From Kitasatospora cinereorecta (GTDB lineage: Bacteria > Actinomycetota > Actinomycetes > Streptomycetales > Streptomycetaceae): 64,000 nt of DNA. A program made the translations under genes and the position numbers. Below are positions 1-8,123 of this stretch, piece after piece. The notes under the pieces were generated by a model that was not told the DNA's origin, searched no databases, and saw only the letters and a program-made list of their open reading frames with translations. The DNA lies in assembly GCF_024172095.1 (NCBI RefSeq), contig NZ_JAMZDX010000009.1, positions 1 through 64,000 of the forward strand. The letters are read 5' to 3'. How positions within the stretch are numbered: position 1 is the first letter of the stretch; the number at the start of each line of letters is the position of its first letter.

Positions 1-1
1 C

Positions 2-247
2 GGACCGTGCGCCGAGGGCGGCTGCGCGCAGTGGACGGGCGAGGCGTGCGGGGTGATCGACCGGGCGCTGGACGCCCCGGCGAGCGGTGCGGAGTGCGAG
101 GTCCGGCCGGTCGGCGCGCTGGAGCGGCCGTTCCCCGACTGCGGCATCCGCGGCGACTGCCGGTGGTTCGCGCAGCGCGGGGCGGCGGCGTGCGGCGTCT
201 GCCCGGGCATCGCGGGATGGCGGCCGGGCGACCCCGAGGTGGGGTGA
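2..247 (+). CDS. C-terminal part of a cysteine-rich protein, 5' end outside the window
   Basis: An open frame enters from the left edge and ends at TGA 245-247, giving 81 residues. It contains eight cysteines, several in close pairs (CAEGGC near the start, CGIRGDC, CGVC near the end), which would suit metal or Fe-S binding or disulfides. No internal start is needed because the frame is open from base 2. I do not recognise the family. Codon use is normal for the window (third positions G/C). Confidence 0.5.
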   Translation, partial: GPCAEGGCAQWTGEACGVIDRALDAPASGAECEVRPVGALERPFPDCGIRGDCRWFAQRGAAACGVCPGIAGWRPGDPEVG

Positions 248-285
248 GCCGGCGAGTGCGTCCCGGAACTCCCGCCCAGGCGGAT

Positions 286-323
286 CGGCGGTCGGCGGTC
301 GGCGGTCAGCGGTCAGCGGTCAG
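286..323. repeat. Heptanucleotide tandem repeat
   Basis: About five head-to-tail copies of a 7-bp unit, first CGGTCGG then CGGTCAG, lying between the 3' ends of two convergent genes and overlapping the stop codon of the minus-strand one. Likely replication slippage; no function is evident. Confidence 0.7.
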
Positions 324-1029
324 CGGGAGCGTCGCGGAGGGCGGCGAGCAGCCGCTGCGGGGTCCAGTGGCCGCCGGCGCCGGGGCGGCCCGCGAGGTAG
401 CCGGCGGCGCGCTCCGCGCTCCAGCCGTGGCTCTCGGCGAGGCCGGCGGCGAGGACACGGAGGTAGGCGGTGCTGGGGGCGTTGAGTTCGGCGTCCCGGA
501 GGTCCCAGGGGGCCGTGAACCCGAGCACCGGGATGCCGTCGATCGCCCCCGCGCAGACCACCGTCTCGTACCGGCCCGGCCCGAGGCGCTGGCGCCCGGT
601 GGCCAGGGCCGTGCTGAGGTCGAGGTCGGCGTACGGCTCGCGGTGCATCTCCTGCGCGGCGAGGTCGGCGAACTGCCCGGCGGTCAGCAGGTAGGCGCGG
701 GCGGGCATCCGGCCCGCCTGCGCCGTGTCGTGGAACGCCATGCCGCCGCCCCAGACGTGCGAGGTCAGCGCGAAGTAGAGGGTGCCAGGCAGCAGCACCG
801 GCAGCGAGCGCTCGGGAAGCCGCTTGTCCCGGCAGCCCGGGTAGACGTGGCCGCCGTTCGGCGCGCGGCCACCGCGGAGGTAGAGGGCGAGGCGGGCGGC
901 GTGCATGTTGGAGCCGTACGCCGCGTACCAGACGTGCGAGGGGGGCGCGGCCCGGCTGCCGAGCGGCTCGGGGCGGAACGGCGCGCGGCCGGGGGCGGGC
1001 CGGTCGGCGTCCTGCGGCCGGTCGTCCAT
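313..1029 (-). CDS. Gamma-glutamylcyclotransferase-like (GGCT/AIG2 fold) protein
   Basis: 238 residues. After a proline-rich N-terminus of about 30 residues comes the hallmark YAAYGSNM, the substrate-binding loop of the GGCT-like fold (family usually YGSNL/M), followed by a TLYFAL strand and a long C-terminal helical part ending in a GGHWTPQRLLAAL segment. Family members cyclise or cleave gamma-glutamyl amines; the substrate here is not predictable. ATG 1029 was chosen because it lies just before the conserved domain; the frame stays open further upstream but that extension is low-complexity. No strong ribosome site is visible. It converges on the partial gene at the left edge. Confidence 0.72.
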   Translation of the reverse strand: MDDRPQDADRPAPGRAPFRPEPLGSRAAPPSHVWYAAYGSNMHAARLALYLRGGRAPNGGHVYPGCRDKRLPERSLPVLLPGTLYFALTSHVWGGGMAFHDTAQAGRMPARAYLLTAGQFADLAAQEMHREPYADLDLSTALATGRQRLGPGRYETVVCAGAIDGIPVLGFTAPWDLRDAELNAPSTAYLRVLAAGLAESHGWSAERAAGYLAGRPGAGGHWTPQRLLAALRDAPADR

Positions 1030-1165
1030 GCGTGGTGACGGTAGCCGCCGGGGCCGCGGATGTCGGCTGCGCGCCGGGCCGGCAGGCGCCGTTCGGGCGA
1101 ACGGGATCACCCGGGCGGCGCCCCGCCGGACGGACCGGTCGGAGCTTGCGGTGTGTTGACGGGGC

Positions 1166-1909
1166 GTGCGGCGGGGCGGTCGGGATGCTGGGTCGGTGGA
1201 CGGACCGCAGCGGGGCCGGCTCCGGATCGAGATCGTGCTGACGGTCCTGACGGTCACCACCGGGGCGGTCGACGCGCTGACCTTCCTGGGGTTGGGCCGG
1301 GCCTTCGCGGCGCTCGCCACCGGCAACGTCCTGCTGCTGAGTTTCGCCGTGGCGGGGGAGCCGTCCACGCCGGTCGCCCGGCCGGCCTTTGCGCTGCTGG
1401 CGTTCGTCCTCGGGGCGGCGGCCGCGTACCGGCTGATCACGGTGCTGGCCGAGCGGGGCCGTCGCTGGTTCGCACTCGCCATGGTGGTGGAGGCGACGCT
1501 GGTGGGCGCGGCCGGGATCTACTGCGTGGCGGTCGCCGGGACAGCGGATCCGACGGCGGACGAGGCGCTGGTGGTCATCGTGCTGGTGGCGCTCGCGATG
1601 GGCTGGCGCAACCGGGTCGGCCTGGAGGCCGGGGTGCCCGACATGCCGACCACGGTCGTCCAGATGGCGCTGGTCAAGCTGGCGGTCGACGTGCTCCCGT
1701 TCCGAACGGCGGAACCGGCGGCGCCGGTCGACGCCCGGCTGCGACGGCTGGGCACGGTGGCCGGGATGTTCGTCGGCGGCTGCCTCGGCGCGCTGCTGCT
1801 CGTCCTCGGCATCGGGGTCGGCCCGGGCCTGATCGGGGTCGCCGCATGCGCTGCGGTGGTCGCGCTCGGGTCGGCCCGGGACCCTCGCCTGCAACCGCTC
1901 GCCCGGTAG
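1166..1909 (+). CDS. DUF1275 (YoaK-type) integral membrane protein
   Basis: 247 residues with about six hydrophobic segments, beginning with IEIVLTVLTVTTGAVDALTF. The TTGAVDAL and ATGNVLLL motifs are typical of DUF1275/YoaK proteins, small membrane proteins of unknown transport role. GTG 1166 gives the full frame; GTG 1196 would remove ten residues and is equally possible since neither has a strong ribosome site. The 3' end of the gene is imperfectly duplicated 70 bp downstream. Confidence 0.75.
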   Translation: MRRGGRDAGSVDGPQRGRLRIEIVLTVLTVTTGAVDALTFLGLGRAFAALATGNVLLLSFAVAGEPSTPVARPAFALLAFVLGAAAAYRLITVLAERGRRWFALAMVVEATLVGAAGIYCVAVAGTADPTADEALVVIVLVALAMGWRNRVGLEAGVPDMPTTVVQMALVKLAVDVLPFRTAEPAAPVDARLRRLGTVAGMFVGGCLGALLLVLGIGVGPGLIGVAACAAVVALGSARDPRLQPLAR

Positions 1910-1978
1910 GACGGCTCTCGCACTACGGCCAGAAGCCCGGTCGCCCCGGGACCCCCGCCTGCAACCGCTTGCCCGTAC
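1869..1978. repeat. Imperfect 40-bp direct repeat at the 3' end of the DUF1275 gene
   Basis: The last 40 bases of the DUF1275 gene (1869-1908, with CGCCTGCAACCGCT at its core) recur at 1939-1978 with a handful of substitutions. The copies are about 70 bp apart. A duplicated gene end can mark a past integration site, but only about 30 bp now separate the copies, so slippage is equally likely. Confidence 0.6.
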
Positions 1979-1988
1979 CACCCTTCCT

Positions 1989-4232
1989 TCAGCCGCCACC
2001 GCCGCCGTCGGGCAGGCGGAACCGGCTCAGCACCTGCGCCGCGGTGTCCGGCTCCTCGCGCTGGAACGTCTCGAGAGCCCTGAGCTTCGCGGTCTCTTCG
2101 AGCGCCTGCCGCCGCATCTGCCATTCCGGGTGGAACGGCAGATGGTCCTGTTCCTGGCGCAGGTACTTCGAGTTGGCCCCGCCGAAGATGGTGTCTATCG
2201 CTGCCATGCCGTCACGGCGGTCGTCGAAGTAGTCCGCTCCGAGGACGAGGAAGCTCGGGACCAGGTGGATCGTCATGGTGTCGGCGAGGAACTCGTCGGT
2301 GCCTCCGGACTCGTCGATCACGCGCCGCTCGTAGACACGCACGTCCAGGATCGCTCCATCCCTGCACCGTTCTGGGTCGAGGTTGCGTACGGTGACGTCG
2401 GTGTGCCCGACGAACGGCTGGTCGGGGCTGGTGAGATCGGCGCTGAAGGAGACGTCGACCGCGAAGGCGACCGGACCCTGGCGTTCGTTGAGGAACAGTC
2501 GCTCGGGCTTGACGAAGGGCCAGCCGTGCACGAGCGCCAGCGCTTCCTTCGGGCCGATGACGTCGCCGCCCTCGAACTGGTCCTCGTCCCACGACGTGAA
2601 GATCTCCGACTGGTAGACGTCGTAGACCGTTCCCTCCGGGTGCTGGACCTCGACCGAGACCGGCTGGGTCGGGAAACGGTCCGCGTGACCCTCGGGGGGA
2701 GTCACCGAGTAGGTCGTCAGGGGGATGTTCTGCCCGTCGATCTCCATCCGGTAGCCGAGCTGGATGAGCGAGCGGTCGGTTCTCAGTGGCATGTCGAAGC
2801 GGAAGTGCTTCTCGAAGGTCTGCGTGTAGCGCAGCCCCTCGTACTTGCGGCCGGGATGCTTGCTGTACGTGCCGACGAAGCCGAGGTCGACGGTCTCCAT
2901 CACCGGGGCCGGCCCTTGGAGGTCGACAAGCGTGAAGGTGGGATCGGGCAGGTTGACGAAGTCCGATCCGACCGAAGTCCAGGCCAGGAGGTCCTGGAGC
3001 CGGGCCCGCAGTTCCTTCAGACGACCGATGCCGCTGGCCGCCAGCGCGCCGCGGGTCAGCTGGGACTGGAGATCGACGGCGCGCGCGAGGGCGACCGCGG
3101 GGTCGGCAGCCTTTGTCTCGTCCGGCTGTCCCTTCGCGAGGATCGAGCCGTGCCATATCGTGGTGACGGGGAAACCGGCCCAATAGGGCTCGTAGAAGGC
3201 CACCCCGACGACGGGTTCGACGGCACCGACCACGATGCCGGGAGGCACGCGGTCCAGCGGGTTCAGTAGTTGCCGTCCGCCGTTGATGCCGACTACCGGA
3301 TCCGCGACGATGATGGCGTTCTGCCAGCGGAGGATGAACTCCCCGAGCTTTGAGATCAGGTTTTTGATCTGGGTGAGGTCGTAGCCCGTCGACCGGAACG
3401 CCGGCTCCGTCGTGGCGAGGAGCATGAGTCGGTCGGTCAGGGAATTGAGGAGTACGTCGATGTAGTGGCCGGGGTCCCAGATCTCCGATCGGAGCTCCTG
3501 GGCGGGGTCCTTGTAGTTCAGCGGGGTGCCGTCCGTCAGCGTCATGTACGGCGAGGCGCAGCAGTCGATCCAGTGGGACGAGGCGGGGACATAGCCGTAC
3601 GCGGCGCGCTGGAACGAGATGACGCCGTTCCCGGGGTCGAGCATCAACGCGAGATTGCCGTCGATCTCGCCCTTCAACCGTACGAGCTCGTCCAGGTTCG
3701 ACGGTGACCGGGAGATCCTGGCGTTGTTGACGGCGTTGCGTACCTTGTCGAGCGTGCCGCGCCATTCCACGGCTTCCCGGTGCAGTCCCTGCCGTTCGGC
3801 ATGAGCCAGGTAGCCGTAGATCTGGTCGACCCGCTCGCTGATGGATTCCAGCTGTTTCCTGGTGGTGTCCTCCTTGTCGCCGAACACCGTCTTGAGAACG
3901 CTGGCGACGGTGAGTACCGCACCCACGCCCCACACAATCCCGGTGGCGAAATTGATGACGGACCCGAGGATTTTGTGATATTTCACCACGTCTTCAGGGT
4001 CGAATTTGAGAACCTGTAACGAGGTGCTGAGGGCGGGATAGTCGTCGGCCGCCGGCTTGATGATGTCCAGGAGGTCCTTATCGGCCGGGTCGGCCGGTGG
4101 GCCGGCGACGAAAAAGGCAGGCGTCAGGGAGGGGGTCATCAGCGGCGTCGCCAGCCCGTCCTCGGCCAGGAGTAGATCGCCCGGCGTGTAGGTGTGGATC
4201 TGCCGAATTCCGGGAAACAGCTGAGCTTTCAT
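1989..4232 (-). CDS. Unrecognised 747-residue protein with pore-former-like layout
   Basis: From ATG 4232 the protein is 747 residues. Residues 1-85 are polar. Residues 88-117 form a long hydrophobic, glycine-spaced stretch (ILGSVINFATGIVWGVGAVL) that could be a helical hairpin. Residues 120-180 are a charged, coiled-coil-like region (RKQLESISERVDQIYGYL), followed by more helices to about 370. The C-terminal half is beta-rich and ends in PDGGGGG. No signal peptide is seen. A helical membrane-active head plus a beta-rich tail is the plan of several pore-forming toxins, but I found no family signature and treat function as unknown. The start is uncertain; the frame is open to 4436. Confidence 0.6.
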   Translation of the reverse strand: MKAQLFPGIRQIHTYTPGDLLLAEDGLATPLMTPSLTPAFFVAGPPADPADKDLLDIIKPAADDYPALSTSLQVLKFDPEDVVKYHKILGSVINFATGIVWGVGAVLTVASVLKTVFGDKEDTTRKQLESISERVDQIYGYLAHAERQGLHREAVEWRGTLDKVRNAVNNARISRSPSNLDELVRLKGEIDGNLALMLDPGNGVISFQRAAYGYVPASSHWIDCCASPYMTLTDGTPLNYKDPAQELRSEIWDPGHYIDVLLNSLTDRLMLLATTEPAFRSTGYDLTQIKNLISKLGEFILRWQNAIIVADPVVGINGGRQLLNPLDRVPPGIVVGAVEPVVGVAFYEPYWAGFPVTTIWHGSILAKGQPDETKAADPAVALARAVDLQSQLTRGALAASGIGRLKELRARLQDLLAWTSVGSDFVNLPDPTFTLVDLQGPAPVMETVDLGFVGTYSKHPGRKYEGLRYTQTFEKHFRFDMPLRTDRSLIQLGYRMEIDGQNIPLTTYSVTPPEGHADRFPTQPVSVEVQHPEGTVYDVYQSEIFTSWDEDQFEGGDVIGPKEALALVHGWPFVKPERLFLNERQGPVAFAVDVSFSADLTSPDQPFVGHTDVTVRNLDPERCRDGAILDVRVYERRVIDESGGTDEFLADTMTIHLVPSFLVLGADYFDDRRDGMAAIDTIFGGANSKYLRQEQDHLPFHPEWQMRRQALEETAKLRALETFQREEPDTAAQVLSRFRLPDGGGGG

Positions 4233-4690
4233 GGCGAGGTCTTTCGTGGCGGAGATTCCTATGAGCGGCCGACCTTGCAGGCCACTTACCAGTCTTCGCC
4301 GTTGCCCGGACAGAATCAAGACCGTTCGCGGGTGGACGGCGTCGGGTGCAGGACGCCCGCCCCCCCGGGGGGAATTTGTTCGCCATTGCTGACCCAGGGT
4401 GGCCGTGGAATGTCGTCGCGGTCGACAGAGTGTCACGGAAGCCCTCGTGGTCGCCCGCGAGTCCGCTGTCGACAGCCGGACGCCGACAGCGGTGCTGCCG
4501 GCGGCGGGGAGACGCGACGGTGATGCCGCTGCCGGGTGTTTCGCGTGGATTCGCCGCTATTCGGTTCCGGTCGAAATGATCGCCCGCCGCGGACGTCCGC
4601 TGCCAGCATCGCAGGACCGCCGCAGGCCGGGCCGCCCAGCTCGTCCCCTGTTCCGGACTGTCGAAAACCGATCACCAAGGAGCCATCTCC
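4233..4690. other. Intergenic region between divergent genes
   Basis: 458 bp separating the minus-strand 747-residue gene from the plus-strand small peptide gene. It should hold both promoters. Short frames here have no ribosome site or plausible composition. The AAGGAG at 4677-4682 serves the downstream peptide gene. Confidence 0.5.
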
Positions 4691-4861
4691 ATGAAGTACG
4701 CCACCTGGATCAAGGCGGCCGCTGCGGCCACGATCACCGTCACCACCCTGCTCGGCTTCAGCGCGACCACCGCCTCGGCCGTCTCCCGGCCCGCTGCGCC
4801 CGCAGGCATCGTGCACCCGGCCGACCTCTGCTGGCACAAGGAGTGCTGGATCCCGGACTGA
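4691..4861 (+). CDS. Small secreted peptide precursor (56 aa) with a CxxxxC hairpin
   Basis: ATG 4691 is preceded by an AAGGAG ribosome site at 4677-4682 with 8-nt spacing. The 56 residues have a clear Sec signal peptide: MKYATWIK, then a hydrophobic Ala/Thr/Leu stretch, and a cleavage site after A28-S29-A30. The predicted mature peptide is about 26 residues, proline-rich at first (SRPAAPAG), ending LCWHKECWIPD. Its two cysteines (C47 and C52) flank WHKE and could form a small disulfide loop once exported. Three tryptophans, two of them beside the cysteines, are notable. I know no family for it. Antimicrobial, signalling or binding roles are all possible. It is transcribed away from the large 747-residue gene. 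Confidence 0.75.
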   Translation: MKYATWIKAAAAATITVTTLLGFSATTASAVSRPAAPAGIVHPADLCWHKECWIPD

Positions 4862-5186
4862 CGATCCCGCCGAGGCCGCCCATCGGGGAGGCCCCGGATC
4901 TCGCGCGGGCGCTCCCCGGCACCTCGTACGGGCCTGACGGCCTCGGGCGAGCCCGGACGAACGGCCTTGCCCTGCTCGGCCCTGTCACGGCAAAGCCACT
5001 GCCGGAACAGGGCCCGGCCGGCGCCGGGTGGTTCCGCGGCCGGCCTTGAGACAGGAGGCAGGCCGTGTCGTCCTCGTGAGTGCCGGCGAGGGTGAGATCT
5101 CCCGGCGCCATGCCCTTGGAGAGCCCACGGCGGCTGGCTACCCTGGCCGAGGTGCTGAACCGTCAGCACGCCACGGGGGAGCAGTG
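4862..5186. other. Intergenic region downstream of the small peptide gene
   Basis: 325 bp with no convincing gene. GGGGA at 5175-5180 is the ribosome site of the next gene. Several GC-rich short inverted repeats are present, but none is strong enough to call a terminator. Confidence 0.4.
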
Positions 5187-5900
5187 ATGGACATCAACGA
5201 CACTGGACCGGGACCTGAGCGGCCCCGGCTGCAGCCATGCCCGAGCTGTGGTCTCTCGGACCGGGTGACGGGCGTTCCGGCGGTGTACCTCGCCGGGCGG
5301 GACCAGGTCACGGAGGTGGTCCCCGCGCGGGGCGACGACCCCAGGAGAACCGTCACCCGCCAGGTGACCTCAGCACTGTCGGCCGCCCTGGCCCCGGCTC
5401 CGGCTCGTCGGACCTCACCGTTCTGGGCGCTGAGTGTGCTCGCCGGTCTGGTCTCGATCGCGACCTTCATCGGAGGAGCGGCCGGCGGCCACTGGTTCAG
5501 CGACGAGCAGCCGGCGCAGGGAGCCGAGGGGTACTGGACGACAGGGCCCGACGGAAACCCCATGCATGTGACGTACGGGGGTTTCGTCCACGACGCGGTT
5601 CAGGCCCGGCCGAACCTCGCCTTCCTCGGCTGGATATCAGCGCTCGCGCTGCTGACGGCGGTGGTGCTCATCGTCGCCGCCGCGCGGCGACGAGCGGAGT
5701 TCCAGGAGCTGATGACAGGCCGTCCGGCCGCTGAGCGCCTCTGGGCGCAGGGCTGGTACTGCGAGCGGTGCGGTACCGCCCACTTCCCGGCCGCCGCAGC
5801 CGGCGAGCCGTCACGGGCTCTCACCTTGCAGGAGTTCCGAGCGGTGGTCTGGGAGGCCGGAGGCTACGGCGACATGGCGCGACAGCAGCCGGTGGTGTGA
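5187..5900 (+). CDS. Membrane protein with zinc-ribbon knuckles at both ends
   Basis: 237 residues. An N-terminal CPSCG knuckle lies near residue 16 and a second CERCG knuckle near residue 195; the two pairs could together bind one zinc. Two transmembrane helices lie between, around residues 78-100 (FWALSVLAGLVSIATFIGGA) and 147-167 (ALALLTAVVLIVAAA). ATG 5187 follows a GGGGA ribosome site by 6-7 bp. The role is unknown. Confidence 0.65.
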   Translation: MDINDTGPGPERPRLQPCPSCGLSDRVTGVPAVYLAGRDQVTEVVPARGDDPRRTVTRQVTSALSAALAPAPARRTSPFWALSVLAGLVSIATFIGGAAGGHWFSDEQPAQGAEGYWTTGPDGNPMHVTYGGFVHDAVQARPNLAFLGWISALALLTAVVLIVAAARRRAEFQELMTGRPAAERLWAQGWYCERCGTAHFPAAAAGEPSRALTLQEFRAVVWEAGGYGDMARQQPVV

Positions 5901-6009
5901 CAACGGACGTGCGCACGGCGTGACCCGCGGGACGGTGCATTGCCGGAACAACCCCGTTGCGCGAAGCGGTGTTTCGTGGCCTGTTCCGGAGGCGGGTACG
6001 GTCCGATCC

Positions 6010-7461
6010 ATGGACTGGAGCTTTCGGACGGCCGAACAACTCGCGGCTGCTCTGCGTACGGGTGAAGTGACCTCGACGGAACTGACCGAGGAGGCGATCG
6101 CCAGAATCGAGCGGGACGACAAGACGATCAACGCGATCTGTGTACCGGACTTCGACCGTGCCCGGGCCACCGCGCGCGCGGCCGACCGGGCGCGTGCCGG
6201 CGGTGAGGACCGGCCGCTGCTCGGCATTCCGGTGACGGTCAAGGAGTCCTACGACATCGCCGGGCTGCCCACGACCTGGGGCATGCCGCCGCACCGGGAC
6301 CACATACCGGTCGAGGACGCGGTGCAGGTGTCGCGGCTCAAGGCCGCAGGCGCGGTGGTGCTCGGCAAGACCAATGTGCCCGTGGGGCTGCAGGACGTGC
6401 AGAGCTTCAACGAGATCTACGGCACCACCAGGAACCCGTGGGACCACGCCCGCACGCCGGGTGGGTCCTCCGGCGGATCGGCGGCGGCCCTGGCGTCCGG
6501 ATTCGGCGCGCTGTCCATCGGCTCCGACATCGGCGGTTCGCTGCGCACCCCCGCACACTTCTGCGGTGTCTACGCACACAAGCCGACACTCGGGCTGGCG
6601 GCGAGCCGCGGCATGGTCCCGCCGCCCGCGCCTGCCCTGCCGACCGAACTCGACCTCGCCGTCGTCGGCCCGATGGCCCGCAGTGCCCGCGACCTGACGC
6701 TGCTGCTCGACGTCATGGCCGGACCGGACCCGCTGACGTTCGGTGTGGCGTACGGCCTGGCGCTGCCTCCCTCGCGCCACGAGCGCCTCAGCGACTTCCG
6801 GGTCCTGGTCCTCGACGAGCATCCGCTCATCCCGACCGGAGCCGCCGTGCGGGCGGGTGTGAACCGGGTGGCCGACGCGCTCGTCGACGGCGGCGCCCGC
6901 GTCGAACGGCACAGTCCGCTGCTGCCCGACCTGACCGAAGCCGCCGTGCTCTACACGCAGCTGCTGTTCGCGAACTCCGCTGCACGTTTTCCCGCCGAAG
7001 CGTACGAGCAACTGCGGACCCGCGCCGCCGGACTGAGCGCAGAGGACCTGAGTCTCGGCGCGGCTCGGCTGCGCGGCATGGTGCTCAGCCACCGCGACTG
7101 GATCGGGGCGGACAACCGTCGCGAGCTCCACCGCGACGCCTGGCGGCGACTCTTCGCCGAGTACGACGCCGTGGTGTGTCCCATCACGCCCACTCCCGCG
7201 TTCCCGCACGACCACCATCCCGATTCGCTGGCGCGCCGGATCGACATCGACGGTGTTGCGTACCCGTACCTCGACCAGCTGGTCTGGGCCGGCGTGGCCA
7301 CCATGCCCGGCCTGCCCGCCACCGCCGTACCTGCGGGCCGGTCCCCGGAGGGCCTGCCGGTGGGAGTGCAGCTCATCGGTCCGATGTTCGAGGACCGCAC
7401 CCCGCTGCGGCTGGCCGAACTGCTCGAGCAGGCGATCGGCGGCTTCCAGGCGCCTGAGTAG
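6010..7461 (+). CDS. Amidase of the amidase-signature family
   Basis: 483 residues, normal length for the family. The Ser-cisSer-Lys triad is visible: K78 in PVTVKESYD, the glycine/serine box GGSSGGS at 151-157 (S153/S154), and the acylatable serine S177 in SDIGGSLR. These enzymes hydrolyse C-N bonds of amides in the cytoplasm. The substrate is not evident; the PVTVKESYDIAG context resembles general amidases rather than GatA, and no GatB/GatC lies nearby. ATG 6010 gives the usual start (MDWSFRTAEQL); the frame continues upstream to 5920 without conserved sequence. Confidence 0.88.
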   Translation: MDWSFRTAEQLAAALRTGEVTSTELTEEAIARIERDDKTINAICVPDFDRARATARAADRARAGGEDRPLLGIPVTVKESYDIAGLPTTWGMPPHRDHIPVEDAVQVSRLKAAGAVVLGKTNVPVGLQDVQSFNEIYGTTRNPWDHARTPGGSSGGSAAALASGFGALSIGSDIGGSLRTPAHFCGVYAHKPTLGLAASRGMVPPPAPALPTELDLAVVGPMARSARDLTLLLDVMAGPDPLTFGVAYGLALPPSRHERLSDFRVLVLDEHPLIPTGAAVRAGVNRVADALVDGGARVERHSPLLPDLTEAAVLYTQLLFANSAARFPAEAYEQLRTRAAGLSAEDLSLGAARLRGMVLSHRDWIGADNRRELHRDAWRRLFAEYDAVVCPITPTPAFPHDHHPDSLARRIDIDGVAYPYLDQLVWAGVATMPGLPATAVPAGRSPEGLPVGVQLIGPMFEDRTPLRLAELLEQAIGGFQAPE

Positions 7462-7540
7462 CACCTCCTGACGGGTGTTCGGCGAGGACCGGGAGCCGTC
7501 CGGCGGCCACCGTCGCCCGCCGCCGATCCCGCCGCCGGTG

Positions 7541-8029
7541 CTATCGGGGCGGGATCGGGTGCACCGGGTGCTTGCTCAGGATGGACACGCGGTTGAAGGC
7601 GTTGATGGTGATCGCCACCCAGACCACCGCCGACAGCTGGTTGTCCGTCAGCACCGCGCGTGCGGCGGCGTACGCGTGCTCCTGGGCGGCGGCGTCCGCC
7701 GGACTGGTGGTCGCCTCGGCGAGGGCGAGGGCCGCACGCTCCTGCGACGTGAACAGTTCGGTGTCGCGCCACGCCGGGAGCGTACTCAGGCGCTGAACGG
7801 TCTCGCCGGCCCGCACCGCGGCCCTGGTGTGCACATCGAGGCAGTACGCACAGCCGTTGATCTGCGACACCCGCAGGTTGACCAGTTCCACCAGCCTGCG
7901 GTCCAGCCCGGCCTCCGCCGCGACCTTCCGGACCGCCTCGGCGGTCGCGAGCAGCGCCTGGTAGGCGTGGGGGCTCTGCTTGTCGACGAACACCCGCTGT
8001 TGTTCGTTGCCCGCTGTCGCGTCACTCAT
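7541..8029 (-). CDS. AhpD-like carboxymuconolactone decarboxylase family protein
   Basis: 162 residues. The redox motif NGCAYCLDVHT (CxxC followed by His) is the alkylhydroperoxidase AhpD-core signature, flanked by LVELVNLRVSQ before it and AITINAFNR near the C-terminus. Likely a thiol peroxidase or detoxifying enzyme. ATG 8029 was chosen because GGGAGG precedes it by 6 bp; ATG 8074 is also in frame but has no ribosome site. It diverges from the pirin gene, and a 20-bp dyad lies between them. Confidence 0.85.
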   Translation of the reverse strand: MSDATAGNEQQRVFVDKQSPHAYQALLATAEAVRKVAAEAGLDRRLVELVNLRVSQINGCAYCLDVHTRAAVRAGETVQRLSTLPAWRDTELFTSQERAALALAEATTSPADAAAQEHAYAAARAVLTDNQLSAVVWVAITINAFNRVSILSKHPVHPIPPR

Positions 8030-8080
8030 CCGAGGCCCTCCCGCAGAAGCACTGTCACCTGTCGCTGTCTCCATGCCATG

Positions 8081-8100
8081 ATAGTTGAATCTAGAACCAT
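8081..8100. promoter_or_regulatory. Candidate operator between the AhpD-like and pirin genes
   Basis: ATAGTTGAATCTAGAACCAT is an imperfect 20-bp inverted repeat with half-sites AT(A/G)GTT and AAC(C/T)AT. It sits midway between two divergent redox-related genes in a locally AT-rich patch, as expected for a MarR- or HxlR-type redox regulator. No regulator gene is adjacent. Confidence 0.45.
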
Positions 8101-8123
8101 TCTGCGAGCGGGGACACCACATC

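Noticed and set aside
4399..5049. 216-residue frame over the small secreted peptide gene
   Set aside because: Different frame from the peptide gene, Arg-rich shadow; the small gene has a ribosome site and signal peptide.
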